NCBI GenBank assembly: GCA_937888775.1
Contig: CALAQT010000445.1
Location: 1 to 20,427, forward strand
DNA: 20,427 nucleotides
Source of the DNA: an uncultured Actinomycetes bacterium
GTDB taxonomy: Bacteria > Actinomycetota > Thermoleophilia > Solirubrobacterales > Solirubrobacteraceae
Direction: 5' to 3'
The notes under the pieces were generated by a model. The model saw only the letters and a program-made list of their open reading frames with translations. It did no database searches and was not told where the DNA came from. Of this stretch, positions 1-6,724 are shown in pieces (within the stretch, counting starts at the first letter, position 1; each line of letters begins with the position of its first letter). A program made the translations under genes and the position numbers.

Positions 1-243
1 ACCCAACACCCAAGCGGAACGACCCGCCCCGCCCTACTCACTGAAGTAGGTCTGACCAATGTCTGGCCCGATCTACGCCCCGCTGAGCGTCAGCGTCTCT
101 TTGCTTCGGCGATCGATGTCATCTACGTCAGGCGTGGTGCAAAGCGCATCGAGGACCGAGTCAAGATCCTCTGGCGTGGTGAGAACGTCGAGCCCCTGAG
201 TGGTCCTGGTCGCAGCGTCCCGATCAGGACGATGAGCTGGTAG
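1..243 (+). CDS. Large serine integrase, C-terminal fragment (gene enters from the left)
   Basis: Frame 1 is open from the first base to a TAG at 241-243, giving 80 residues with no start, so this is the 3' end of a gene that begins outside the window. The tail has the pattern I associate with actinobacterial large serine recombinases: a Leu/Trp-rich helix (LTNVWPDL), an ERQRLFASAIDVIYVRRG segment, then RIEDRVKILWRGE. In that family this part follows the zinc ribbon and coiled coil of the DNA-binding C-terminus. The enzymes integrate and excise phages and integrative elements at short att sites using an N-terminal catalytic serine, which is not visible here. A strong terminator follows 42 bases after the stop. 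The family call is by recognition of the tail only, because catalytic residues cannot be checked. Confidence 0.72.
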   Translation, partial: TQHPSGTTRPALLTEVGLTNVWPDLRPAERQRLFASAIDVIYVRRGAKRIEDRVKILWRGENVEPLSGPGRSVPIRTMSW

Positions 244-285
244 CCAGATCGATCCCTGGCTCGTCCCCATGTCTTGAGCGCAGAG

Positions 286-305
286 GGCCCCGAAAGGGGC
301 CTTTT
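286..305 (+). terminator. Rho-independent terminator of the integrase gene
   Basis: A perfect 6-bp GGCCCC/GGGGCC stem closed by a GAAA tetraloop is followed directly by TTTT. It lies 42 bases after the integrase stop and 78 bases before the next gene on the same strand. This separates the integrase transcript from the replication-like gene. Confidence 0.85.
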
Positions 306-383
306 GTGGTTTACGGATTCATCGCCTGCTTTACTAGTAACTGAGTGTGTCATTGGGATGCACTCTTCAAGATAGGACGCCAT

Positions 384-1046
384 ATGAAGCACCGTAGTGA
401 CAATACCTCACCCGATCCATTTGGTGAGAGCCCTCGCGTATATCGTCCCTCGATTGCCAAAGCACTTGGCAATGTCATCCAAGCCGTTGTGCTTGAGCAG
501 ATGCACTATTGGCTCAAGGGTCCTGGTGGCAAAGACCACAATGGTCATCACTGGATATGGAAAGCTCAGGCTGAGCTAGCCGAAGAGTTAGGGATGACTG
601 TCGGTGTCGCTAGGAAAGCGTTGGAGAAACTCCGCGATCAAGGTCTACTAATCTCGACCTCTAATCCTGATCATGCTTGGGATAGGACATTGCTCTGGCG
701 CATCGACCAAGACGCCATGGCGCAGCTAGTGGCCGGAATCCCTCTATCTATGCATTCGTTCCACAGCCCGAATGCATGCGTTCCGCAGAACGCATCGAGT
801 CGTTCTACAGAACGCATCGAGTCGGTCCCTGGAACGTATCGATGCGGCCCACAGGCCGAAGCAATACCAGAGAGTACCTCAGAGAGGCCACACAAAGATC
901 ACGACAACAGGATTACACCAATGGATTACCGCGCGCGGGACCAGGATCAGTCAATGTTGATCTCACCTCGGAAGCTCCTGGCTCGACTTAGAGAAGAGAG
1001 TACTTCAAGGAGTGAAAGTGACCGAACCCTGGAGGTAAGTCTGTAG
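384..1046 (+). CDS. Replication-initiator-like winged-helix protein
   Basis: This encodes 220 aa. The ATG at 384 is chosen over the one at 345 because GGA sits six bases upstream and the homologous-looking part begins after it. Residues about 20-120 follow the layout of N-terminal winged-helix domains of phage and plasmid replication proteins: RPSIAKALGNVIQAVVLEQMHYWL, then a WIWKAQAELAEELG helix, a VARKALEKLRDQGLL recognition region and a WDRTLLWRID strand. The C-terminal 100 residues are polar and low-complexity and contain no enzyme motif, so it would be an origin binder, not a polymerase or helicase. The gene is visibly poorer in GC than the rest of the window, consistent with acquisition. 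The frame also carries DNA-level iterons (759-846), which supports an origin-binding role. The family is recognised by pattern; the exact type is not known. Confidence 0.68.
   Translation: MKHRSDNTSPDPFGESPRVYRPSIAKALGNVIQAVVLEQMHYWLKGPGGKDHNGHHWIWKAQAELAEELGMTVGVARKALEKLRDQGLLISTSNPDHAWDRTLLWRIDQDAMAQLVAGIPLSMHSFHSPNACVPQNASSRSTERIESVPGTYRCGPQAEAIPESTSERPHKDHDNRITPMDYRARDQDQSMLISPRKLLARLREESTSRSESDRTLEVSL
750..777. repeat. Perfect 9-bp inverted repeat beside the iterons
   Basis: ATGCATTCG at 750-758 and CGAATGCAT at 769-777 are perfect inverted arms separated by 10 bases. They lie inside the replication-like gene and overlap the first iteron. The pair could be a hairpin or a dimer-binding site at the edge of an origin. 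Confidence 0.6.
759..846 (+). repeat. Four 22-bp iterons inside the replication-like gene (candidate origin)
   Basis: Units are at 759-780, 781-802, 803-824 and 825-846, each exactly 22 bp. Units 2 and 3 share AGAACGCATCGAGTCG and differ at two positions out of 22. Unit 4 matches unit 2 at 15 of 22 positions and unit 1 at 14. Because 22 is not a multiple of three, the units fall in different reading frames and the encoded protein is not repetitive, so conservation is at DNA level. Iterons embedded in an initiator gene are the arrangement of lambdoid phages (ori inside gene O) and some theta plasmids. That this is an active origin is inference. Confidence 0.7.
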
Positions 1047-1158
1047 GGTTGCTTCACAACCTGGGACACTCCCTCTGTGTGCCCCGGCATGGCCTCTCGG
1101 TGACTTTCCTTGTCGTAGCAGGCGCCCTCGGCGACTAGGGTCACTCAGCAGTGGCCGT

Positions 1159-1182
1159 GAGCAGCCCCTTTGAGGGCAGCTC
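1159..1182 (+). terminator. Weak hairpin downstream of the replication-like gene
   Basis: GAGCAGCCC and GGGCAGCTC can form a 9-bp stem with one A-A mismatch and a six-base loop. It lies 113 bases after the stop codon and has no T tract, so termination is only a possibility. The surrounding 1047-1213 stretch shows no convincing gene. Confidence 0.3.
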
Positions 1183-1213
1183 GACGAAGACGCGCTTGGC
1201 AAACTATTGTGTC

Positions 1214-1253
1214 TGGTTCTGTCACACGTTTAGTACAACAGTATGTAGAACCA
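1214..1253. other. Symmetric 40-bp att-like site
   Basis: TGGTTCT at 1214-1220 and AGAACCA at 1247-1253 are perfect inverted arms. An inner GTT (1228-1230) and AAC (1237-1239) pair shares exactly the same centre, 1233.5, so the central dinucleotide is GT. A 38-50 bp site with outer and inner inverted arms and a short asymmetric core is the form of att sites used by large serine integrases, and an integrase gene ends about 1 kb to the left. Alternatives are an operator or a long-loop hairpin. No second copy was seen in the window. Confidence 0.4.
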
Positions 1254-1276
1254 TTGACTCATTGAAAGGCCAGCCA

Positions 1277-2570
1277 GCTTATGCCGCAGGCAATGAGCCT
1301 CATTGTCCAGACGGACGGTAGATGCCAAACCTGCAAGCGTAACTGTGCCAAACAAAGTCTACGGCACTTTCCGGCAGGTTGCAGCACGTGCAACCCAGTG
1401 GTTCCAGGCAAAATGGTGCGTCTGGCCCGGCAACTGACTTGACCGACCTTTTCGCCGGGTTGGCGTCTAAACGCCGCAAGCAACAGGCGTACTCCCGTGC
1501 GCGCGTGAGAATGGCTGCGGTCGGGGAGGGTCTCCCCAGCTTATGCCGCAGGCAATGAGCCTCATTGTCCAGACGGACGGTAGATGCCAAACCTGCAAGC
1601 GTAACTGTGCCAAACAAAGTCTACGGCACTTTCCGGCAGGTTGCAGCACGTGCAACCCAGTGGTTCCAGGCAAAATGGTGCGTCTGGCCCGGCAACTGAC
1701 TTGACCGACCTTTTCGCCGGGTTGGCGTCTAAACGCCGCAAGCAACAGGCGTACTCCCGTGCGCGCGTGAGAATGGCTGCGGTCGGGGAGGGTCTCCCAA
1801 GCTTATGCTGCGGTTTATGAGCCTCATTTTGAAGACGGACGTAATCACCAAGTGCAAGATGACTTTGTAGAACATCCGGCTTCGTGGCAGGTTGCCGCGT
1901 ACGCAACACCTTAATTGCAGGGCAAATGGTGCTATAAGGGTGTCATGGAGCATGACCGCCTTCTGGCAGCGTGTGTCGTCTGTGCGTCAACAAGCATCGC
2001 CGGACTCCCCTTCGCGCGTGAGAAGGACTTCGGGCGAGAGGGGTCTCCTAGTTTATGCGGCAGGCAATGAGCCTCATTTTCAAGACGGACGCTAAATGCC
2101 TAAAATGACACCTTGACTTTTCAAAACCCGGCACTTTCCGGCAGGTTGCAGCACATGCAATCCAGTGGTTGCAGGCAAAATCGTGCGTCTCGCCCGGCAA
2201 CTGACTTGACCGACCTTTTCGCCGGGTTGGGCGTCTAAACTAAAAGCACCGCCAAAGGTGGCTCTTTGCGCGCGCGCGTGAGAACGTGCCCGGTCGGGGA
2301 GGGTCGCCAAAGTTTATGCGGCAGGCAATGAGCCTCATGGTCCAGACGGACGGTAGATGCCGAACCTGCAAGCGTAACTGTGCCAAACAAAGTCTACGGC
2401 ACTTTCCGGCAGGCTGCAGTACGTGAAATCCAGTGGTTGCAGGCAAAATCGTGCGGCTGGCCCGTCGACTAGGGTGACCGACTTTTGGCCCGCTTGGGCT
2501 TCTAAAGCGCCGCCAGAGGTAGCGGTACTTCCCGTGCGCGCGTGAGGACAGCTCCGGGCGGGGAGGGCCT
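1277..2570. repeat. Tandem array of five ~262-bp non-coding units
   Basis: Units begin at 1277, 1539, 1801, 2051 and 2312, each opening with a (G)YTTATGC box followed by GCAGGCAATGAGCCTCAT or a variant. Spacings are 262, 262, 250 and 261, and the last unit ends near 2570. By direct reading, units 1 and 2 differ at one position. Units 4 and 5 are closely related, and unit 3 is the most diverged. Each unit closes with a CGCGCGTGAG box and a G-rich hairpin. The period is 3n+1, so no reading frame is kept from unit to unit, and the open frames on the minus strand are by-products. I do not recognise the repeat. It could be a structured RNA array, a replication or partition site array, or a packaging or recombination region of the neighbouring element. 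Confidence 0.9.
1377..1395 (+). other. Conserved hairpin in the repeat unit (example from unit 1)
   Basis: GGTTGCA and TGCAACC form a perfect 7-bp stem around a five-base loop. The same hairpin is at 1639-1657 in unit 2. In unit 4 (2144-2162) it is kept with one G-T wobble, in unit 3 (1891-1907) as a 5-bp stem, and in unit 5 it is decayed. Two other hairpins recur: GGCGT/ACGCC (1462-1475 in unit 1) and GGGGAG/CTCCCC (1523-1537 in unit 1, GAGA/TCTC at 2036-2047 in unit 3). Confidence 0.6.
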
Positions 2571-2663
2571 GCTCTCTCAGAAGAGGTCTACCTGGCAAAG
2601 GATCGGAAGCTGGCCTATCGAGTCGCTCTCGAACGTGTTCTCACGCAACGCGATCATGCATAA
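2571..2663 (+). pseudogene. Start-less open frame after the array, possible gene remnant
   Basis: A frame open from inside the last repeat unit to TAA at 2661-2663 ends with a normal-looking helical tail (EEVYLAKDRKLAYRVALERV). It has no ATG, GTG or TTG start in frame. It may be the 3' end of a gene cut off by the repeat array. No family is recognised and it could be chance. The following 2664-2815 shows nothing convincing. Confidence 0.2.
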
Positions 2664-2815
2664 CGAGCTGACTGCGATGTCTAATGTCTAACCATCCTTC
2701 ATTCAGTCGCACGGTTATTGAACCTGACGCTTGACACCGATCGTTTTGAACCACTTGTGGCGCTTTGCCTGACACAAATCACCACGGTTGCTGACGATTG
2801 GGCATGATCCGTGTG

Positions 2816-2868
2816 GCAGGCAACCTAGGCTGGCTTCGCCAGCCCTGGGAGCTTCGCTCCCTACCTGC
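2816..2868. ncRNA. Two-hairpin element enclosed by an outer stem
   Basis: A 7-bp stem GGCTGGC/GCCAGCC (2828-2844) and a 6-bp stem GGGAGC/GCTCCC (2847-2861) stand two bases apart, and each is closed by the same TTC loop. GCAGG (2816-2820) and CCTGC (2864-2868) can close the whole into a three-way junction. The base pairing is seen directly. Whether it is a transcribed RNA, a REP/BIME-like palindromic repeat or part of a leader is unknown. Confidence 0.4.
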
Positions 2869-2901
2869 TCGCGCGCCTGACCCGTGTGTCGCCGTCGGGG
2901 G

Positions 2902-3072
2902 ATGGAGGGCGAGGATGAGGGGCGAGCGCTCTTCAACGTCGAGGATGGCGAGGTTCTCCGCTGGATCGGTCCCGAGACCGACGAGGAGGAGAACTACGTC
3001 CGAGAAGAGCCCCGCAAGGCCCGCGAAGCCTGGCGAGCGTGGGAGCAATCGTTCCGCGAGTCCGATTCTTAG
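2902..3072 (+). CDS. Small acidic hypothetical protein
   Basis: This is a 56-aa frame starting at ATG 2902 (an in-frame GTG at 2884 would add six residues). It is very rich in Glu, Arg and Trp (EEENYVREEPRKAREAWRAW) and probably helical. Third codon positions are strongly G/C-biased, as in the clear genes of this window. A G-run touches the start but there is no well-spaced ribosome site. No family is recognised. It faces the minus-strand operon that ends at 3109. Confidence 0.42.
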   Translation: MEGEDEGRALFNVEDGEVLRWIGPETDEEENYVREEPRKAREAWRAWEQSFRESDS

Positions 3073-3108
3073 CGAGAGTGGCAGCAGTCGCGTACCCGAT
3101 TCGGTAGC

Positions 3109-4806
3109 TCATTGGCACCGGAGGTTTTCGAGGCCGGTCCAGATGCGGCGCGGGATCGCCGGTTGACCGTGACGACTGCGCGGGACTTTGCAACCAGGCT
3201 CGTCGCCCTCTGTGACTATCTGCCAGTGCCGATTGTAGTGAAGAATTGAATAACCACCCGCCTGAAGCTGCGGGCAGCGGCTGTTGGTTGTTGCGAGCGC
3301 CCAGCTACGATCGGTTGTCGAGACGTAGATGGTCTCACAGCGGGCAGGGATCCCGTCAGCTGCCGCGATTTTCGTTCTCTCCTTACTCGTTGGCTCGCGC
3401 CGAGTCATCTTGGGCTTTGGCTTCGGTGCAGGCCTGGGTTTCGGGGCAGGGGGCGGAGCGTTGCTAGCCACGAACTTGCCCTTGACAGTCGCCTGGTTGC
3501 CCACGTTGTCAGTCGTCTGGATCTGCCACGTGTGGTTGCCGAGACTCCACGGGCCAGGAGAGCTGAAGGCGTCGTTGGTCACCAGCGGGGTGCCCGAGTA
3601 CCCCCCGAGATCGTCTACGTCTTGGCCGTCGATCAGGAGCGAAATGCTTGCGACCCCGCTCTCGGCGTCAGCCACCAAGAAGCTCACGGACTGTTGCGGG
3701 CGAATCGTTTGAGGCGACGTCATCACGGCGGTTGGCGGGGTGCCGTCGAGGGTGAGCGTTGTCTGAGCAGTAGTGGTATCCCCGCTTGGATCGGCCGAAG
3801 CCAAGCTCAGCGTATAGAGACCGTCCGGAAGCGACGCACCACCGGAGCCGCGACCGTCCCACGGAATCGATGATGATCCCTCACTGACAGGGAACGTGCC
3901 CAGGCTCCGGACTATCTGGCCAGCGGAATTGGTGACCGTAGCGGTAATAGTCGTAGCGCCGGTTACCGAGAAGCTGGCCGGAAGACCCGTGCCTGGCGCC
4001 ATAAAGGCCTGGCCAAAGGACAAGCCATTAATTGCGACCGGCAACTCCCTGACCGTCAGCGTCCACTGTGCAGGAGGACCACTCTGCGCCACGATTGGAA
4101 GGTCGACGTCTCCCGCTCCAACCGCGCCAAGTGAGTACTCGCCGCTTGACTCGATGATTCCCGAAACGCCGCCGACCGTGATAGCGCCCTGAGTCAAGGT
4201 CGCGTCGAGAACGTACTGGCCCGCCCCCGGCGCTTGAAATGAGAGAAAGCTGCGCGTGCCCGGACTGGTGGCTCCGCTAAAGGTAGCGGGCGCACTCGGT
4301 CGATCAGCCAGGGCCGCATTAACCGACCCAGAGGAACAGTTCATCTCGTCGGTAGGGACAGTCCCGGCCTCAACGGCGCCATATGGAAGCCAACCCGTAT
4401 CGCCCTCCCCGAAACTCAGCCCCCAACCATCGAGGACACCTTGGCTTCCGACAGACTGAAACCAGATCAGCGTGTCGGGATGCGCACTCGACTGCGCCGG
4501 AAACGTGATTTGACGGTCGCTGCAATTGCCGCTCGCGGTGGCAAACGTCGGGGGATCAGCGAGAACCGTACTCGGTAGAAAACACAACAGAAGTAGCGTG
4601 AAGGCGAGCACCCACGTGACTTTCGCGCATCGCCCAGAACTGATCTTCGCCTGATCTCGCAGCGACAATCGCCTCCCACATGCTTTTGATCTCCTAGCCA
4701 TGCCCTCGCTGCCTAGCGGACGCGCTGTCGAAGATAACTGGGCCACGCAGGTCATGCCGTGCGGGCGAGGAAGATGACTGCCGGTACCGGTGGGAGTCGT
4801 GCGCAT
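3109..4806 (-). CDS. Large exported protein with FlgD/Ig-like domains and Cys-containing C-terminal domain
   Basis: This encodes 565 aa. The start at 4806 has AAGGA six bases upstream (minus strand) and lies 33 bases after the upstream gene's stop. An internal ATG at 4701 would give a more usual signal peptide. A hydrophobic stretch (WVLAFTLLLLCFLPSTVLA, residues about 64-82) with a likely cut after VLA indicates export. The middle carries an FlgD-type Ig-like motif (SIPWDGRGSGGASLPDGLYT), followed after TPPTA by a second Ig-like domain ending in DNVGNQATVKGKF. A Pro/Lys-rich linker (PAPKPRPAPKPKPK) leads to a small C-terminal domain with several Cys that I associate with secreted Solirubrobacterales proteins. 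It probably acts at the cell surface; substrate and partner are unknown. Confidence 0.75.
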   Translation of the reverse strand: MRTTPTGTGSHLPRPHGMTCVAQLSSTARPLGSEGMARRSKACGRRLSLRDQAKISSGRCAKVTWVLAFTLLLLCFLPSTVLADPPTFATASGNCSDRQITFPAQSSAHPDTLIWFQSVGSQGVLDGWGLSFGEGDTGWLPYGAVEAGTVPTDEMNCSSGSVNAALADRPSAPATFSGATSPGTRSFLSFQAPGAGQYVLDATLTQGAITVGGVSGIIESSGEYSLGAVGAGDVDLPIVAQSGPPAQWTLTVRELPVAINGLSFGQAFMAPGTGLPASFSVTGATTITATVTNSAGQIVRSLGTFPVSEGSSSIPWDGRGSGGASLPDGLYTLSLASADPSGDTTTAQTTLTLDGTPPTAVMTSPQTIRPQQSVSFLVADAESGVASISLLIDGQDVDDLGGYSGTPLVTNDAFSSPGPWSLGNHTWQIQTTDNVGNQATVKGKFVASNAPPPAPKPRPAPKPKPKMTRREPTSKERTKIAAADGIPARCETIYVSTTDRSWALATTNSRCPQLQAGGYSILHYNRHWQIVTEGDEPGCKVPRSRHGQPAIPRRIWTGLENLRCQ

Positions 4807-4839
4807 GATGGGTCCTTCTTCTGGCTGCGAGGTTGTTGA

Positions 4840-5397
4840 TCAGCCGTTGGTGGTGCTATTTGGTTCGAGCAGCTTCGTGCAGTTGCTAGAGATCACAGTC
4901 GGGTTCTGGAGGAACGCGCTGGTGAGGAATGAATCCGTGGTGCCGTCGTTGAGCGGGATCGAACCCGAGTTGGAATTGACGCTAAGGCCGCTGATCTGTT
5001 GCTGGACCTCCGGAATGCAGATCTTGAGTTGCGCCGAGTCCCCCTGCAAGCCAGAGACGGTGCGGTTGAGCCCGGACACCGAGGTCTGCAATGTGGAGAC
5101 GGAGGTTTGCAACGCGCCGAGGTTGGATGACGTGGCAACGCTCGCGAGCTTGGCGTTAACCGACGTGAGGCTGGCGCGGGCAGTGGTGAGTTGGGCACTG
5201 AGACGATGGACCTGATGCTGGAGCGTGTCGATGTTCGAGTTGGCGTTCAAGATGTTCACTCCCACGCCGATGACGCCAAGGGCGAAAGCGATCGAGACGA
5301 GCGCCAGGACGATCCCCTTGAGAAACCGTCTGTGCTCAAGTGACATGTGCGGCAATGGCACAGTGACGGAACGCGGAGCTTGATCGGTGGTGGGCAT
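4840..5397 (-). CDS. Membrane-anchored coiled-coil protein
   Basis: This encodes 185 aa with AAGGGA ten bases upstream of the ATG. A basic cytoplasmic N-terminus (about residues 1-27) precedes one transmembrane helix (about 28-50, GIVLALVSIAFALGVIGVGV). A Ser/Thr/Leu heptad-like coiled coil follows (about 55-140, with the repeat LQTSVSTLQTSVSGL), then an Asn/Ser-rich tail with two Cys (ICIPEV, SSNCTKLL). It is the first gene of a two-gene operon with the exported Ig-like protein. The topology suggests an extracytoplasmic stalk, perhaps helping to hold the partner at the membrane. No enzyme motif is visible. Confidence 0.7.
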   Translation of the reverse strand: MPTTDQAPRSVTVPLPHMSLEHRRFLKGIVLALVSIAFALGVIGVGVNILNANSNIDTLQHQVHRLSAQLTTARASLTSVNAKLASVATSSNLGALQTSVSTLQTSVSGLNRTVSGLQGDSAQLKICIPEVQQQISGLSVNSNSGSIPLNDGTTDSFLTSAFLQNPTVISSNCTKLLEPNSTTNG

Positions 5398-5745
5398 ACG
5401 ATATTCGTCCCTTTCGGGCGACTATGGTGGATGGGTTCAATAGCGGAACCCTGAGGCGCCAAGACATCTCATCGGCAACGGGTTCTCGGGCCTTTAGCGA
5501 AATGCCCGTTGACCGGCCAAGAATCGACTGCACGTTCGATTATGGGGCGGGCAGGCGACCTGTGGCCAGAGTGAAGAACCCTCGGATTGGTCCGTAGTAG
5601 GGCGCGAAGGCGGCTAATCCAGAAAGCACGGGAGATCAGGAGCGACAGCGGCGCGAGGCCGGCAGAGCGAGACCGACGTGTTTACCGGGTGCCCGCCCCG
5701 CTGGAAGCGGGGACGAGTCGGGGACAACCTTTGCTGCGGATGCGG
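5398..5745. other. Divergent intergenic region with two inverted repeats
   Basis: About 350 bases without a convincing gene, between the minus-strand operon and the recombinase. It contains AATCGA/TCGATT (5522-5541, eight-base spacer) and a 7-bp hairpin CCCCGCT/AGCGGGG with a GGA loop (5696-5712) lacking a T tract. Either could be an operator or a recombinase-binding site. Confidence 0.4.
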
Positions 5746-5775
5746 CGTCCACGTTACTCTTGAATAGCGTGGACG
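5746..5775. promoter_or_regulatory. Inverted-repeat operator or recombination site over the recombinase promoter
   Basis: CGTCCACG (5746-5753) and CGTGGACG (5768-5775) are perfect 8-bp inverted arms whose centres are 22 bp apart, two helical turns, so a dimer would contact one face. The left arm ends just before the -35 box and the right arm lies in the -35/-10 spacer, so occupancy should block transcription. Resolvases and related recombinases commonly bind sites at their own promoter, which makes autoregulation plausible. Confidence 0.55.
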
Positions 5776-5788
5776 TGAATGGTAGAAT
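5760..5788 (+). promoter_or_regulatory. Sigma-70-type promoter for the serine recombinase
   Basis: A -35 box TTGAAT (5760-5765) and a -10 box TAGAAT (5783-5788) are separated by exactly 17 bp. Transcription would start near 5795, about 29 bases upstream of the chosen ATG, leaving room for the AGGGGA ribosome site. Confidence 0.6.
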
Positions 5789-5823
5789 ATGCCAGTGTCT
5801 ACAACGAGATCAGGGGAACTAGC

Positions 5824-6600
5824 ATGAACCCGCTCCCCACCCCTGATCCTCGGTGCTGCGTTCTTTACCGCCGTGTCTCGACCGCCGACCAGGCTGACAG
5901 CGGATACGGGCTTGAGGCTCAATCAGATGCCATCGCCGCCTTCGTGAAACGGGAGCGCCTAGTAGTCGTTGGATCATTCGCCGATCCGGGTGTATCGGGA
6001 ACCGTCCCCCTAGAAGATAGGCCCGGCCTCTCGCAGGCGCTCGTCACCGCCATGACCAAGGGAGCGGGAGCGCTTGTTGTTGCTCGTCACGACCGGCTAG
6101 CCCGAGACACCCTCGTTGCTCTGCTGATCGAGCGGAGCTTCGCGGACGCAGGCATCAGGATTCTGTACGCCGACTCAAGCAACGGTGAATCTGACGCCGA
6201 CCGCTTCACTCGCACAGTTCTCCATGCCGCTGCTGAGCAGGCCAAGCGCGATGTTGTGCGCCGCTTGGCAGCGGGACGGAAGGTCAAGGCCGCCAGCAAG
6301 CCGGGCAGCTACCTCGGGGGCCGTCCTCCCTACGGCTACAAAGCCCAGGGGCATGAGCTAGCCATCGACTCCGGTCAAGCGCAGATCGTGCGCCGCATCT
6401 ACAAGCTCGCCCGTGATGGCGCGAGTATCCGGGACATCGCCGCCCTGATTGACGCCGAGGATCCCTCCCGCCGTTGGCACCGCACTGCCGTCGAGCGCAT
6501 CCTCAGACGAGACATCTACATGCGGAAGAGCCCGGACCGCGTCGTGGATCCGCGCCTATGGCATGCAGCACAACGAGCGCTAGACGGCCGCCGTCGATAG
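5824..6600 (+). CDS. Serine recombinase (resolvase/invertase family, mid-length)
   Basis: This encodes 258 aa. The ATG at 5824 has AGGGGA six bases upstream; the open frame extends back to 5779, but that stretch is the promoter. Residues about 11-150 are the catalytic resolvase domain with the nucleophile Ser19 in YRRVSTADQ, a GYGLEAQ motif, DRPGLSQAL, the HDRLARD motif and EQAKRD. Residues about 165-250 match the Recombinase domain (GGRPPYGYK, IVRRIYKLARDGASIRDIAALI). The protein stops there, lacking the zinc ribbon and coiled coil of large serine integrases, which are about twice as long. It is therefore either a compact recombinase or one that has lost its C-terminus. It probably moves or inverts an accessory segment; the target site may be the upstream inverted repeat. 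Confidence 0.85.
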   Translation: MNPLPTPDPRCCVLYRRVSTADQADSGYGLEAQSDAIAAFVKRERLVVVGSFADPGVSGTVPLEDRPGLSQALVTAMTKGAGALVVARHDRLARDTLVALLIERSFADAGIRILYADSSNGESDADRFTRTVLHAAAEQAKRDVVRRLAAGRKVKAASKPGSYLGGRPPYGYKAQGHELAIDSGQAQIVRRIYKLARDGASIRDIAALIDAEDPSRRWHRTAVERILRRDIYMRKSPDRVVDPRLWHAAQRALDGRRR

Positions 6601-6724
6601 CCGTGCGGCAGGAAACGTCGATTGCTGCAGTCGGTCCCTGCGACGCCGATGACTTCCTCCCCGACTCACTTCCGCACAGCCCGCTTGATCGCCTGTTCTG
6701 GCCGATCGCGATCGAGGCCGAGCT

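Noticed and set aside
1277..2570. CRISPR array, type III toxin-antitoxin repeats or integron attC sites
   Set aside because: There are no unique spacers or cas genes. Type III antitoxin repeats are about 35-40 bases with a toxin gene next to them. The GTTRRRY/RYYYAAC core pairs and cassette genes expected of integrons are absent.
1259..2598. Several 70-115-codon minus-strand frames through the repeat array
   Set aside because: They recur only because the DNA repeats. The 3n+1 period shifts the frame in every unit, there are no consistent start sites, and composition is Arg/Cys-rich and unlike real proteins.
2798..3166. A 122-codon plus-strand frame overlapping the small acidic gene
   Set aside because: The Ser/Arg/Pro-rich product is typical of a wrong frame in GC-rich DNA, and it covers the double hairpin and runs into the convergent gene.
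5696..5712. GC-rich 7-bp hairpin as a transcription terminator
   Set aside because: No gene ends nearby on either strand and there is no T tract; it is mentioned only as an unexplained inverted repeat.
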